A DNA stretch of 64,000 bases from Vulcanimicrobiota bacterium (GTDB lineage: Bacteria > Vulcanimicrobiota > Vulcanimicrobiia > Vulcanimicrobiales > Vulcanimicrobiaceae): contig PLTN01000162.1 in assembly GCA_003164495.1 (NCBI GenBank), forward strand, positions 1-64,000, in the 5' to 3' direction. Positions 16,939 through 26,831 of this stretch are shown here, piece by piece (within the stretch, counting starts at the first letter, position 1; each line of letters starts with the position of its first letter). The notes beneath the pieces are model-generated. The model ran no database searches, had not been told where the DNA came from, and saw only the letters and a list, made by a program, of their open reading frames with translations. A program made the translations under genes and the position numbers.

Positions 16939-18420
16939 TTAGCCTTTTTTCAAGTCGTAACGCAGCACCGTTTCGTGGACCAGGCGCCGCTCGAGCGCGA
17001 GCCGGTAGCCGGAAGGCAACGCACGCGTTAGGATGCGAAGGCCCTGCCCGGTTCGCGGATCGTCCGTCCAGCCGACCAAGAACCAGATCCGCGATGGACG
17101 ATCGGCAGTCGCAACGAGTGCACCCCGGTCGATTGCGAACTTGTTGCTGTCATTGTTCGTCATCGTGAGCGGAAAGGGCGGCAAACGGGGAAACCGGAGC
17201 GCCGGCGTTCCGCTCACACGTAGCCGCTCGCGGTAATACTCATAGGGCAGCATCCCGAACGCCGGAAAGACGACGAGCTGATCGCCCGGCAGCTCGCCCG
17301 CGAAGATGACGCTGCTTGCCGTGCGCCAATTTTGGGCTACGATCATGTGCGTTCGGACAATGGCGCCAGTCTGCAGCGCCAAAACAAGCGCAGCGACCGG
17401 CACGAGGTAGAGCGGCCGCAACCGGGTGAGAATGATAGCGAGCGCAACGATGTACGACGGCCATGCCTCCACGAGGTATCGCTGCATATATGAGGGTTTC
17501 AGAATCAACGACTCCGCAAACACCAGGAGCGGCGGAACGGCGATCGTCGCGATGAGGAACAGTACCTTCGAAGTAAGGATGCGTTGCCGCCGGTGTAGCC
17601 GTACCGTGATCCAAGCAGCGACGAGCACGAGGGTGAGCACGACCAGCACGCGCGAACCCGCAAACCAATCCCAGGTCTCTACGAGAGCGCGCCACGTCGG
17701 GCGAGCGATGTAACCGTTAACGCTTGGATAGTGATGGAGGACGACGAGCAGCGGAGTTGTCGAGAACGCGATGGCGACAAGCGCCCAGGTCAGCCCGGAG
17801 CGGTACAGATCGCGCCGGCAGATCACGGCCCAGAGAGCATGTGCCGCACCCAAACACAAGAGAAACAGGTGAACGTAGCAACCCGCCGCGCTGATGAGGA
17901 CGTACCACGTCCAGCGCGGCCACGACGGACGTTCAGAGGCCCGTAAGAACGCCAATGACGACAGCGCCGCGACGAGAACGAGTAACGAATACGGCCGCGC
18001 TTGCCGCGCGAGGTCAAAAAGCAGCGGGCTCGTAGCCGCGAGAATAGCGGCCGCTACACCGGCCTTCGTATCGGAGAGACGTCGGGCAAGAAACGCTAGG
18101 GCGATAACCGCGCCGGCGGCGCAGAGAATGGAGAACCAGCGCAGCACCGCTTCGCTTTCACCCAAACGCATCCAGACGTGCATCCAGCCATAATACGCAC
18201 CGAAGAAGACGTCGCTGGATTGCAAGGCCGCGAAGAGGCTCCGAACATCAAGTCGCGCGTATGCGATCGTCGCCGCTTCGTCAAACGTCAGGCCGCTTTT
18301 CGCAAGCCGAAATGAATCCAACGCAAGCGAGAGCACCACCGCACCGGTGACGGCCAGTGTGAAGCCCCCTCGCCCGCGAAAGGGCATGACTCGTTTGGGA
18401 CCCAGTTGTGCCGTGAACAC
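16939..18420 (-). CDS. Glycosyltransferase family 39-like membrane protein
   Basis: 'SGLTFDEAATIAYARLDVRSLFAALQSSD...' plus multiple TM segments. Confidence 0.75.
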   Translation of the reverse strand: MFTAQLGPKRVMPFRGRGGFTLAVTGAVVLSLALDSFRLAKSGLTFDEAATIAYARLDVRSLFAALQSSDVFFGAYYGWMHVWMRLGESEAVLRWFSILCAAGAVIALAFLARRLSDTKAGVAAAILAATSPLLFDLARQARPYSLLVLVAALSSLAFLRASERPSWPRWTWYVLISAAGCYVHLFLLCLGAAHALWAVICRRDLYRSGLTWALVAIAFSTTPLLVVLHHYPSVNGYIARPTWRALVETWDWFAGSRVLVVLTLVLVAAWITVRLHRRQRILTSKVLFLIATIAVPPLLVFAESLILKPSYMQRYLVEAWPSYIVALAIILTRLRPLYLVPVAALVLALQTGAIVRTHMIVAQNWRTASSVIFAGELPGDQLVVFPAFGMLPYEYYRERLRVSGTPALRFPRLPPFPLTMTNNDSNKFAIDRGALVATADRPSRIWFLVGWTDDPRTGQGLRILTRALPSGYRLALERRLVHETVLRYDLKKG

Positions 18421-18509
18421 TCCGGATGAGTATAATCAACCGTTTTCGATCCAACCCAGGCCCGCCGGCATCCGCACCAGTGACTTTTGTCCTGGAAAAC
18501 GTTGTACCG

Positions 18510-19253
18510 TTATCTGCCGTAGAGCTTTCGCGTGTGGTCGGTGATGAGTTTCTCGAACGCGTCGTAGGCCTTGGCTTTCAGGTCTCGCACGATCTCCAGC
18601 AACGTCTCGAGCTCGACCGCCTCGTGGAGCTGAATGCGCGAGGTCATCACGTCGATATTGGCCTCCACAGCGAGGCTTACGTCGTGCTGCGGGGGCGACG
18701 CTGAGAACGAGACCGATAGCACGCTGTGCGGATCGTGATCGTAGGCGGCGCGAAAGCCGGTCGCAAACGAGATGAAGCGCTTCGGCAGGCCGTGCGGGAT
18801 CGTCGTACCCAGCGTGAAGTAATCGGACATTAGGAGCGACTGCGCGGGGACCATAATGCGGTTGCGATAGGTCAGGTTGATCTGGGCGATCGCCTTCGGC
18901 TTGGCCACTTGCAGGTAGTTGCGCAGCGCATGCGCGATGCGATCGTACACGTCGGCCCAGCCCGGATAGGGACGGAGCGCATGCAGGGTCATCGCCATGT
19001 CCCCGCAGCGAGCCTGGTATTTGCCATCCGCCGTCGTCAGGAGGATCTTCGGGCCGTGCGAGCGTTCGGAGAGCGTCGAATTTTCGGCCGTTACCTGTTG
19101 TGGCGGAGTGGGATAGACCGACCGCATTTCATCGTAGAGGCGAGTGGGCAAGTGTGGGTCCCACGCACCCACCTGCGAAAATTCGAATTCGCAGATGACT
19201 TCTTCGATGGGCGATGTCGCGTGGCGCTTTTGCGGAAAGGTTTGCATCGTCAT
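18510..19253 (-). CDS. TIGR04255-like family protein
   Basis: 'SPIEEVICEFEFSQVGAWDPHLPTRLYDEMRSVYP' N-terminus. Confidence 0.65.
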   Translation of the reverse strand: MTMQTFPQKRHATSPIEEVICEFEFSQVGAWDPHLPTRLYDEMRSVYPTPPQQVTAENSTLSERSHGPKILLTTADGKYQARCGDMAMTLHALRPYPGWADVYDRIAHALRNYLQVAKPKAIAQINLTYRNRIMVPAQSLLMSDYFTLGTTIPHGLPKRFISFATGFRAAYDHDPHSVLSVSFSASPPQHDVSLAVEANIDVMTSRIQLHEAVELETLLEIVRDLKAKAYDAFEKLITDHTRKLYGR

Positions 19254-19516
19254 TTGGAGTTGGTGTCCGGTTGGTCGGAGTAGCCGTGCAGCTCGCGCCG
19301 GTAGTTGACCATGCCCTTACGCACGATCTTTGGCGCCGCGGGCGGCGCAGCCGCCTTTTTGCGATCGGGCTTCGTGACGCGCAGCGCCGGCCGTGTCATG
19401 TTATAGAGCACCTGAATCAGCGGGCTATCCTCGACGTGGCTAAAGGCCTTGAGCACGCGTTTGCGGTGGAGGGTGATTCCGTTTGAATTCGCGATGAAAT
19501 CTTCTAAGTCCGACAT
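19250..19516 (-). CDS. Small hypothetical protein, coupled to the TIGR04255-like gene
   Basis: Overlaps the downstream start by 4 nt. Confidence 0.6.
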   Translation of the reverse strand: MSDLEDFIANSNGITLHRKRVLKAFSHVEDSPLIQVLYNMTRPALRVTKPDRKKAAAPPAAPKIVRKGMVNYRRELHGYSDQPDTNSK

Positions 19517-19517
19517 G

Positions 19518-20468
19518 CTACGCACTCACCGTCGCCAAGCCGCGCACCGACTCCTTGACGGGCACCCGCGCCTTTTGCAAACCGCGCACGACGAGCACCG
19601 GTATGGGTGACGACTCAACGACGCTTTCCGCAACGCTGCCGATGAAGAGGCGCCGTAATCCGCGCCGCCCGTGACTGCCGAGCACGATGAGGTCGACCTT
19701 GTCATGTTCCGCCGTCACCACCAAAGCGTTCGCCGGCCGGCCGTCGACAACGCGACCCTCGAATGCACAGCCGCGTTTACGCGCCGTCGCAAGAGCCGCG
19801 TCCACGACGCGCTCGGCATCTTCGTGGAGTTCATCCAGCGCGGCCTGATGATAGTCGCTCCCGCCGACGACGAAGGCCGTGCCGGACACCGCGACCAACT
19901 CGACGCTGCCACGATCCTCGAGCGGAAAATTCATGACGGCTTCGAGCGCCGCATCCGAAGGTTCGGAATCGTCGATGCCGACCATGATGCGCTCGAAGCA
20001 GCGCCCCGATCGCACGAGTTGGTCGCCGGAACGGACGGTGAGCACCGGAATCATGCTTCCGCGCAGCACGGCTTCCGTGGTGCTGCCGATAAAGAAGTGC
20101 TCGAAGCCCGAACGGTTGTGCGTCGCAACGACGATCAGCGTACATGCTTCATCCCTGGCAAGCTCGAGAATGCCGAATGCGGGTTCGCCGTCAACCAGCC
20201 GGCCTTGCGCCGTCACGCCCGCGGTCTTCGCCCGGCTCTTGGCCCGTTCGATGAACTGGTCGCCCGCCGCTCGCAGCTCGTCGATGATCCCCGGGTCGGT
20301 GATTGCTCCGGAAGCCGCCGCTTCGGTTACCACCGGCACCCAGTTGACGAAGTGCGACACGATGAGTTCGGACCCGTGCTCGTTCGCGAGCTTGGCCGCA
20401 AAATCGACGGCCTGCTCGGCGGCGTCCGAACCGTCCGTACCCACCAAAATGCGTGAAAAGATGCTCAT
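19518..20468 (-). CDS. Tandem universal stress protein (two UspA domains)
   Basis: Two repeats of 'ILVGTDGSDAAEQAV...' / 'IMVGIDDSEPSDAAL...', each ending with 'HGRRGLRRLFIGSVAESV'-type motif. Confidence 0.92.
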   Translation of the reverse strand: MSIFSRILVGTDGSDAAEQAVDFAAKLANEHGSELIVSHFVNWVPVVTEAAASGAITDPGIIDELRAAGDQFIERAKSRAKTAGVTAQGRLVDGEPAFGILELARDEACTLIVVATHNRSGFEHFFIGSTTEAVLRGSMIPVLTVRSGDQLVRSGRCFERIMVGIDDSEPSDAALEAVMNFPLEDRGSVELVAVSGTAFVVGGSDYHQAALDELHEDAERVVDAALATARKRGCAFEGRVVDGRPANALVVTAEHDKVDLIVLGSHGRRGLRRLFIGSVAESVVESSPIPVLVVRGLQKARVPVKESVRGLATVSA

Positions 20469-20577
20469 ACCGCCCTCCCAATACCGATTGGTACGAGCGT
20501 ACGCTGGGGGTGTGAAGAGTCGGTGAGGGGGCCGGGAAGTGCGCCTTCACAGAACGTTCATGGGTTTACGGCGAAAA

Positions 20578-21069
20578 CTATTGCCAGGCGCCGCCGAAGA
20601 GCAACCCGGGATAGAGCGGCAACTGCAATACTTTGTAAAACATGCCGTAGACGAAGAGCGTCACGGCAACCGCGAGGACCGCGCTCGTCAAGAAACCCCG
20701 CTGCGCGTGCCAGCGCAGCGATGCGAAGACGAAGACCGGCACCGACGGCAAGGCGCCGATGAGCGTGAAGCCGGCGATCAGCGCGAGGATCGGCGCGAGG
20801 CCTACCCGGAAGGCGCGCGCCGAGCCGGTCGCTTGTGCATCGGCCGGAGTCAGTGCCGCCGGATTGAGCGCGCTCGTCAGCGCTCGGCCCACCGGCGTAC
20901 CGGTGCGCGCGACGATGTCGAGCGTGACGAGCAGCAAGGTCAACCACCCGACGAGCAGCGGCATCGCACGCGCGACCGGTCCCAGCCGGGAGGCGGATAT
21001 GATGAACGCCGCAGTGACGAGCCATATCGCGGCCGGTACGACGAAGGTGCGAGCCGCTGCCGGCATCAA
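20578..21069 (-). CDS. tctB: Tripartite tricarboxylate transporter TctB-like subunit
   Basis: Small 4-TM protein downstream of and overlapping tctA. Confidence 0.75.
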   Translation of the reverse strand: MMPAAARTFVVPAAIWLVTAAFIISASRLGPVARAMPLLVGWLTLLLVTLDIVARTGTPVGRALTSALNPAALTPADAQATGSARAFRVGLAPILALIAGFTLIGALPSVPVFVFASLRWHAQRGFLTSAVLAVAVTLFVYGMFYKVLQLPLYPGLLFGGAWQ

Positions 21070-22562
21070 GCCCCCATCGCCTTACGCACCGCGAGTCGAG
21101 CGGGCGGTACGACCAGCGCCGCAACGATAAGCGCGGCCAAGGTCATCGCAATCGGACTCGCGACGAAGATCCCCCAACTGCCGTCCGACATCATCAGTGA
21201 TTGGTGATAGCTGCGCTCGATGATGCCGCCGAGCACCATGCCGATGACGATCGTAAGGCGCGGGTAGTCCTGGCGGATCAACACGTAGCCAAGCACGCCG
21301 AAGACGCCGCTCACAATGACGTTGCCGATGCTCTGATCGACCGAGTACGAACCGACGAGCGCGAGGCAAACGACGATCGGCACCAAAACCCGCGTCGGCA
21401 CCGTCGTGATCGCCGCCAGCGGCCGGACGCAGACCAAGCCGATGAAGGATGCCAGTACGCACGCGAACGTGAGCGCCCAGACGATGCCGTAAATTTCCGC
21501 TTGATGGTCGATCAACATCGCAGGGCCGGGTTGGAGGCCGTGCAGCATCAGGATCCCGAGGAACACCGCCATCTCGGCGCCGGCGGGCACGCCGAAACCT
21601 AGCGTGGGTATGAGATGGCTCCCGTCACTCGCGTTGATCGCCGATTCGGCCGCGATCACGCCCTCGATGTTGCCCTTGCCGAACGTCTCCGGCTGTTTCG
21701 ACACTTGCGAGGTGATCGAGTACGAAAGAAACGCCGCGACAGTACCGCCGACGCCGGGTACAGCGCCGACGACCGTACCGATGAGCGAACCGCGGAGCAC
21801 GGTCGGCCAATGACGGAGCGTTTCTATCAGACCGGCGCTCATGCGTTCGACCTTCACGCGGGCATCGGCGTTCGAAACGACGGCACCGCCCTTGATGGAC
21901 AAGTTGATCATCTCAGCGATCGCAAAAAGTCCGATCAGCGCCGGCACGATGCGCACCCCGCTCCAGAGATACTGGCTCCCGAGCGTGAAGCGCAGCTCGC
22001 CGGTCACCAAGTCCTGGCCGATGCAAGCGATCATCAGACCGAGGCCGGCGGTTACGAGCCCGCGCAACATCTTGCCGCGCGAGGACAACGCGACAACGAC
22101 GAGCCCCAACATGCCGAGCAAGAAAAACTCGGGCGGCCGAAACAGCAACACGATCCGGCGCGCCAGCGGCATGACCACCAACACCGACATCGTTCCGATC
22201 AAGCCGCCGATCGCGTTCGAACTCGCCGCCGCGCCGATCGCCAGCCCGGCCTTTCCTTGGCGTGCGAGCGGATAACCGTCGATCAACGTTGCAGCGCTCG
22301 GCGCCGCGCCCGGTGTGTTGAGCAGGATGGCGGTGATCGAACTGCCCATCGGGACGGCTCCCATCACGCCGCACGCGAAGGCGATCGCTCCGAATGAGTC
22401 CATGCCGTACGTCAGCGGCACGGCGAGCGCAATTGCCGTAGCGCCGCCGATCCCGGGTAAGGCACCCACGAAGAGACCGTAGGCCATGCCGAGCGCGAGC
22501 AACAGGAGTTGCGCCGGATGAACGAGGCTCGCGAACCCCGTCCACCAGGCCTGCCAGATCAC
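21066..22562 (-). CDS. tctA: Tripartite tricarboxylate transporter TctA subunit
   Basis: 'GALPGIGGATAIALAVPLTYGMDSFGAIAFACGVMGAVPMGSSITAILLNTPG' TctA signature. Confidence 0.95.
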   Translation of the reverse strand: MIWQAWWTGFASLVHPAQLLLLALGMAYGLFVGALPGIGGATAIALAVPLTYGMDSFGAIAFACGVMGAVPMGSSITAILLNTPGAAPSAATLIDGYPLARQGKAGLAIGAAASSNAIGGLIGTMSVLVVMPLARRIVLLFRPPEFFLLGMLGLVVVALSSRGKMLRGLVTAGLGLMIACIGQDLVTGELRFTLGSQYLWSGVRIVPALIGLFAIAEMINLSIKGGAVVSNADARVKVERMSAGLIETLRHWPTVLRGSLIGTVVGAVPGVGGTVAAFLSYSITSQVSKQPETFGKGNIEGVIAAESAINASDGSHLIPTLGFGVPAGAEMAVFLGILMLHGLQPGPAMLIDHQAEIYGIVWALTFACVLASFIGLVCVRPLAAITTVPTRVLVPIVVCLALVGSYSVDQSIGNVIVSGVFGVLGYVLIRQDYPRLTIVIGMVLGGIIERSYHQSLMMSDGSWGIFVASPIAMTLAALIVAALVVPPARLAVRKAMGA

Positions 22563-23518
22563 GGCTTCCCGATAAGGTCCGCATTCTTGGTGAAGAACGC
22601 GTGCTGCGCGGCTACGACTGCCGCGGCTTGGGCTGCATTGCCGGGCGCGAGGTCGGCGCTGGCGGTCTTGGCGCGCGCCTGCGTGTCCGGATCGCGAATT
22701 GCCGCCGCGATCGCGTCGCTGAGGCGCTTACGAATCTCCGGCGGCAGCCCCGGCGGTGCGCCGACGAGCGTATCGAGCGAGATCTTCGCCAGGTCCGGTG
22801 CGTGCGCGGCGCGAGCGTTGGGCACGCCTGGGACCGCGTTGCCGTCATCGAAGGAAAGCAGCAGTTTCACCTGATGCGACGTGACGAAGGGCGTGAGCGC
22901 GGTAAGGTTCGTGATCACGGCGTCGCCATCACCGCGGATCACGCCGAGGATGTATTCCGGTGCGCTCGGGTACCCCGTGATGATCTTCGCGTTCAAGCCG
23001 AGCCGGCGCATCGCCAACTGGGTGGCGGCGAACGCCGTCGAACCGGGGCCGGCGCTGGTGAAGGATACCGGGCGTCCCAGGGCTTTCATCGCTGCGATGG
23101 AGTTGATCGGGGAATTCGCTGCGACGGCCAACGCGTACGTTTCGTGCGCCACGCGACCGAGCCAGGTGTATTTGTCAACGTCGTAGTCGGTGCTTCCCAT
23201 CAACTGTAAAAGCAGCGTCCCCGGCATGCTCACGATGCCGATCGTGTAGCCGTCCGGTCGTGCTTTATATAGCTGTGTCGGCGCGACCGGTCCCGCGCTG
23301 AAGTTCTGTGGGAGGATGGTCACGCCCAACGCCTTCTGCAGTGCCGGAATCAGGAGTCGCGCGCTGATGTCGTACGCACCGCCGGGAGCGGCGGGAATGA
23401 TGAACGTGATCGGCTTGGTCGGGTAATCGGCGGCGCGAACGCCCGTGATGCCGGTCAGAATGCCGGCGATGACGATCGCCGGGAGCACCAACCGCTTGAC
23501 GGCCGCTGGAAGCTTCAT
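22559..23518 (-). CDS. tctC: Tripartite tricarboxylate transporter substrate-binding protein (Bug/TctC)
   Basis: 'YPTKPITFIIPAAPGGAYDISARLL' Bug signature, signal peptide, overlap with tctA. Confidence 0.92.
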   Translation of the reverse strand: MKLPAAVKRLVLPAIVIAGILTGITGVRAADYPTKPITFIIPAAPGGAYDISARLLIPALQKALGVTILPQNFSAGPVAPTQLYKARPDGYTIGIVSMPGTLLLQLMGSTDYDVDKYTWLGRVAHETYALAVAANSPINSIAAMKALGRPVSFTSAGPGSTAFAATQLAMRRLGLNAKIITGYPSAPEYILGVIRGDGDAVITNLTALTPFVTSHQVKLLLSFDDGNAVPGVPNARAAHAPDLAKISLDTLVGAPPGLPPEIRKRLSDAIAAAIRDPDTQARAKTASADLAPGNAAQAAAVVAAQHAFFTKNADLIGKP

Positions 23519-24156
23519 GCTAACTCCTCGCCGTTGTACATCCACGGCCGAACGGCACTCGCTTGCCGGTAGAATCGCTCGATCTCGCCGAGCGACTGCA
23601 GCGTCGTGTCGATCTCGTCGAGACCGTCACGCAATTGACGGCGGCGGAATTCAGGCAGTGCGAAGGTCAGCTTGCGTCCGCGCGGCGAGATAAGGAGCAA
23701 GTTCTCGAGATCGAGCGTCAGCAAGGCGCTCGGAGCGCCGGGCGCGCACTCTTCCGCCAACCGCACCGTCTCGCTCTCGTCGAGCTCGACCGGGACGATG
23801 CCGTTTTTGAAGCAGCCCGATTGAAACAATGGCCCGAAGCTCGGCGCGATGACCGCGCGAATGCCGTACGCGAGCAACGCCCAAACGGCGTGTTCGCGGG
23901 CGCTGCCGCAGCCGAAGTTCGGCCCGGCGATGAGAAACCGCGCCTCACGAAACGGCGGCCGGTTCAGGACGAAATCGGCAACTTCCGTGCCGTCATCGTT
24001 GAAGCGCCAGAACCGAAAGAGATCGGTCGACTTTACCGATTCGGCCGCACCCTGCGTCGCGGCGCCGCCCTTTTCAGCCGGCGTGCGCGGAGCAATGATC
24101 ATCGGGTCGATGTTGGGACGAAGGACAGCCGCAGCCGCTCCGATCACCTCGCTCAT
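23515..24156 (-). CDS. Aconitase-family hydro-lyase small subunit (LeuD-like)
   Basis: 'FLIAGPNFGCGSAREHAVWALLAYGIRAVIAPSFGPLF' LeuD swivel motif. Confidence 0.9.
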   Translation of the reverse strand: MSEVIGAAAAVLRPNIDPMIIAPRTPAEKGGAATQGAAESVKSTDLFRFWRFNDDGTEVADFVLNRPPFREARFLIAGPNFGCGSAREHAVWALLAYGIRAVIAPSFGPLFQSGCFKNGIVPVELDESETVRLAEECAPGAPSALLTLDLENLLLISPRGRKLTFALPEFRRRQLRDGLDEIDTTLQSLGEIERFYRQASAVRPWMYNGEELA

Positions 24157-25562
24157 GACGCGAACTCCCGGACATCGACGATGTGTCCCGCCACCGCGAC
24201 GGCCGCGGCGGTCGCCGGGCTCGCGAGGTGGGTGATGCTTTGCGGACCCTGACGATTCGGGAAGTTCCGCGCGATCGTCGAAACGGCGCGACGGCGCGGC
24301 CCGAGCAACTCCGTGAAGCCGTTGCCCTGACCACCGCACATCGAGCAGCCCGGCTCACCCCAATGGAAACCGGCAGCTTGAAAGATGACGTCGAGTCCCT
24401 CCGCTTCGGCTTGACGTTTCACCGCTTGCGATCCCGGAATCACCCACGCATCGAGCGATTTCGCGACGGTCCGTCCCTTGGCGACCGCTGCGGCGCTGCG
24501 CAGATCCGAGATGCGGTTGTTCGCGCACGAGCCGATAAAGACAAAATCTACCGGCGTTCCGGCGATCGGTGCGCCCGGCGTGAGGTTCGTATAGGCCAGC
24601 GCCGCTTCGAGCACGGCCCGGCGTTCGCGATCCGGTTCGTCGACCGGATTGGGAACGTTCTCGCTGATCCCGATGACGAAGTCCGGGCTCGGACCCCACG
24701 TGATGAGCGGTTCAACCCGGCTTACGTCGATCGTTACGTCGCGATCAAACACCGCGTCGTCGTCCGACGCGAGCTGTAGCCAATCGCGTACGGCAACATC
24801 CCAGTCGGCGCCCGACGGCGCGTACCGGCGCCCGTTGAGGTAGTCGACGGTCGTGCTATCCGGTGCGATCATCACCACCCGGGCGCCGAGTTCGACCCCC
24901 ACGTTGCAACACGTTAAGCGGCCTTCCATCGGCATCGCGCGGATCACCGGCCCGGCAAGTTCAACCGCGTAACCGGCGGCGCCGGCGATGCTCAGCTCGC
25001 GCAGCACGTGCAGCATCATGTCTTTCGCGGTGATGCCGGTGCCGGGCGTTCCCACCAGCGAGATGCGCATGACCGGCGGCTTCTTGAGGATGCTGGTTTG
25101 CGTTGCGAGCGTATGCAATACGTCGCTCGCGGTCGACGCCCACGCCATCGCACCGAGCGCGCCCGACGTGCACGCGTGACTGTCGAGCACGGTGAACGTG
25201 CTTCCGGGCCACGCGATGGCGAGCTCCGGCGCGACGATACTGGTGATGCCTTGGTCCGGATCGTCCGCATCGAGGTGCGTGACTCCGAATTGCGTCGCTT
25301 TGTCGTGCATCATGTCGGTCCACGAATTGCGCCGCGACACACTTTTCGCAGCGCCTTCAACCAGCGTCGGAACCGTATGGTCGGACACGGCAAACGTGCG
25401 TTTGGGAAACCGCAACGGGAGGCTGCGTTCTTTGAGCTGCACGAATTGCGGGGACGAGAGGTCGGTGAGCATCTGTGCGTCGACGAAGATGAGGGCGAAG
25501 CCATCTCCAAGGTCCTTTACCACATGGCGGTCCCATATTTTCTCGAACAGCGTTTTGCCCAT
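24153..25562 (-). CDS. Aconitase-family hydro-lyase large subunit (LeuC-like)
   Basis: 'MGKTLFEKIWDRHVV' start, 'FIGSCANNRISDLRSAA' and 'GCSMCGGQGNGF' cluster Cys motifs. Confidence 0.9.
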   Translation of the reverse strand: MGKTLFEKIWDRHVVKDLGDGFALIFVDAQMLTDLSSPQFVQLKERSLPLRFPKRTFAVSDHTVPTLVEGAAKSVSRRNSWTDMMHDKATQFGVTHLDADDPDQGITSIVAPELAIAWPGSTFTVLDSHACTSGALGAMAWASTASDVLHTLATQTSILKKPPVMRISLVGTPGTGITAKDMMLHVLRELSIAGAAGYAVELAGPVIRAMPMEGRLTCCNVGVELGARVVMIAPDSTTVDYLNGRRYAPSGADWDVAVRDWLQLASDDDAVFDRDVTIDVSRVEPLITWGPSPDFVIGISENVPNPVDEPDRERRAVLEAALAYTNLTPGAPIAGTPVDFVFIGSCANNRISDLRSAAAVAKGRTVAKSLDAWVIPGSQAVKRQAEAEGLDVIFQAAGFHWGEPGCSMCGGQGNGFTELLGPRRRAVSTIARNFPNRQGPQSITHLASPATAAAVAVAGHIVDVREFAS

Positions 25563-25653
25563 CACTTTGGGCGCTTCGCGCCGTCGCCCCGGTCGTCCGC
25601 CCTGCGATGCCGGTCGTAGAGGCCGCCGGTCATTTCTTGGGTATGAATCTGCT

Positions 25654-25821
25654 ATGGATACAAAAAACGTGCCGGCCGACGATGACTTCGAGGACGAGAT
25701 CGAACGGGCGGTCGACGACATGCGCGAGGGCGTCCTGGCAGCCGATGTTACCGGCATGGTCCAGAGCGAAGGGTCACGCGTCGTCGAGCTGCTCGATGAA
25801 GAAGAAACCCCACCCAAGTAG
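25654..25821 (+). CDS. Small acidic hypothetical protein
   Basis: ATG at 25654; 55 aa; abuts downstream gene. Confidence 0.4.
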   Translation: MDTKNVPADDDFEDEIERAVDDMREGVLAADVTGMVQSEGSRVVELLDEEETPPK

Positions 25822-25824
25822 GTC

Positions 25825-26811
25825 GTGCGTTTTGCGGTAGGCGTCAACCACACGCCGCGGTGGCACGATTTCAATGCGGGCACGATTCAAGCGGATCTTG
25901 CCGGCATCGTTGGTGCCGGCATCACCGATGTCCGGTTTTTGGTGCCGTGGGATGGGCCACCGTCCGTGCTCGAACAGCTCGAGGCATTCGTTGGGCTCAT
26001 TGCGGACGCCGGTCTGCGCTGTCTCCCGTCGCTAACGTGTACAGCCGGAATCGGCAATATCTACAGCGGTACGCTTCTGGAGCGCCAGGTGGCGTTTGCC
26101 CGCGACGCCGGTTCGCGGTTGCGTGCGCATCCCGCGATCGTCGCCTGGGATATCGGGCATGCCTTCACGACCGTGAGCCCGCCGCCCGGTGGGAAAGTCA
26201 CCTCCGGAGAGCACGCGAGCGAACCCGCGGCGGAACGGACGCTGGCGGGGTGGTCGAAGAGCCTCGCCGATGCGTTTCGGACGGCGTCCGGCCTCCCGGC
26301 CACGGTTGGAACGACCAGCGATGATCTAACCCACGACAACAACGTACGCCTCGCGACGCTGTGCGTGCCGCTGAGCTTTGCATCGATTCAAGGCTCGAAC
26401 GTTTCGCTGGACTTCGCTCGCGACCGCCTCGATGTCGAAGGGCTGCCGTTTCTCGCTATGCTGACGGCGGCGTTTTCGTTCAAGCCCACGTTTGTCACGG
26501 GGTTTGGGAACCCGTCATATCCGTATTACACGGATGACGAGAATGCCGCGTACTGTACGCAGGTGCTCGAACGTCTTCACCAAGATGGGCGGCTCGGGGC
26601 GTATTGGTTCACTTGGCCGGGCAGCGAGAGCTCCGTCACGGCGGCCCTCGGGGCGTTTGCCCAGGAAAGGCCGGAGACGGTGAAGCCTCGGGACATGCCG
26701 ATGATCTCGAGCACGTACTACTATCGCACGCTCCCGGCGAGCACGCAGACGCTCTACGACGCGTTCCTCAGTTTTATCGCAGACCGCCGCCGTCCCCTAA
26801 TGTCATCCTGA
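25825..26811 (+). CDS. Glycoside-hydrolase-like TIM-barrel protein (GH5/cellulase superfamily-like)
   Basis: Beta/alpha pattern with 'IVAWDIGHAF' and 'GAYWFTWPG'. Confidence 0.55.
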   Translation: MRFAVGVNHTPRWHDFNAGTIQADLAGIVGAGITDVRFLVPWDGPPSVLEQLEAFVGLIADAGLRCLPSLTCTAGIGNIYSGTLLERQVAFARDAGSRLRAHPAIVAWDIGHAFTTVSPPPGGKVTSGEHASEPAAERTLAGWSKSLADAFRTASGLPATVGTTSDDLTHDNNVRLATLCVPLSFASIQGSNVSLDFARDRLDVEGLPFLAMLTAAFSFKPTFVTGFGNPSYPYYTDDENAAYCTQVLERLHQDGRLGAYWFTWPGSESSVTAALGAFAQERPETVKPRDMPMISSTYYYRTLPASTQTLYDAFLSFIADRRRPLMSS

Positions 26812-26825
26812 GCTTGTCGAAGGAT
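26801..26825. repeat. Widespread bacterial intergenic repeat half-site (tgtcatcctgagcttgtcgaaggat)
   Basis: Sequence recognised; generates the well-known spurious 'VILSLSKD' peptide (seen in ORF 26604-26855). Confidence 0.75.
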
Positions 26826-26831
26826 CGCCAC

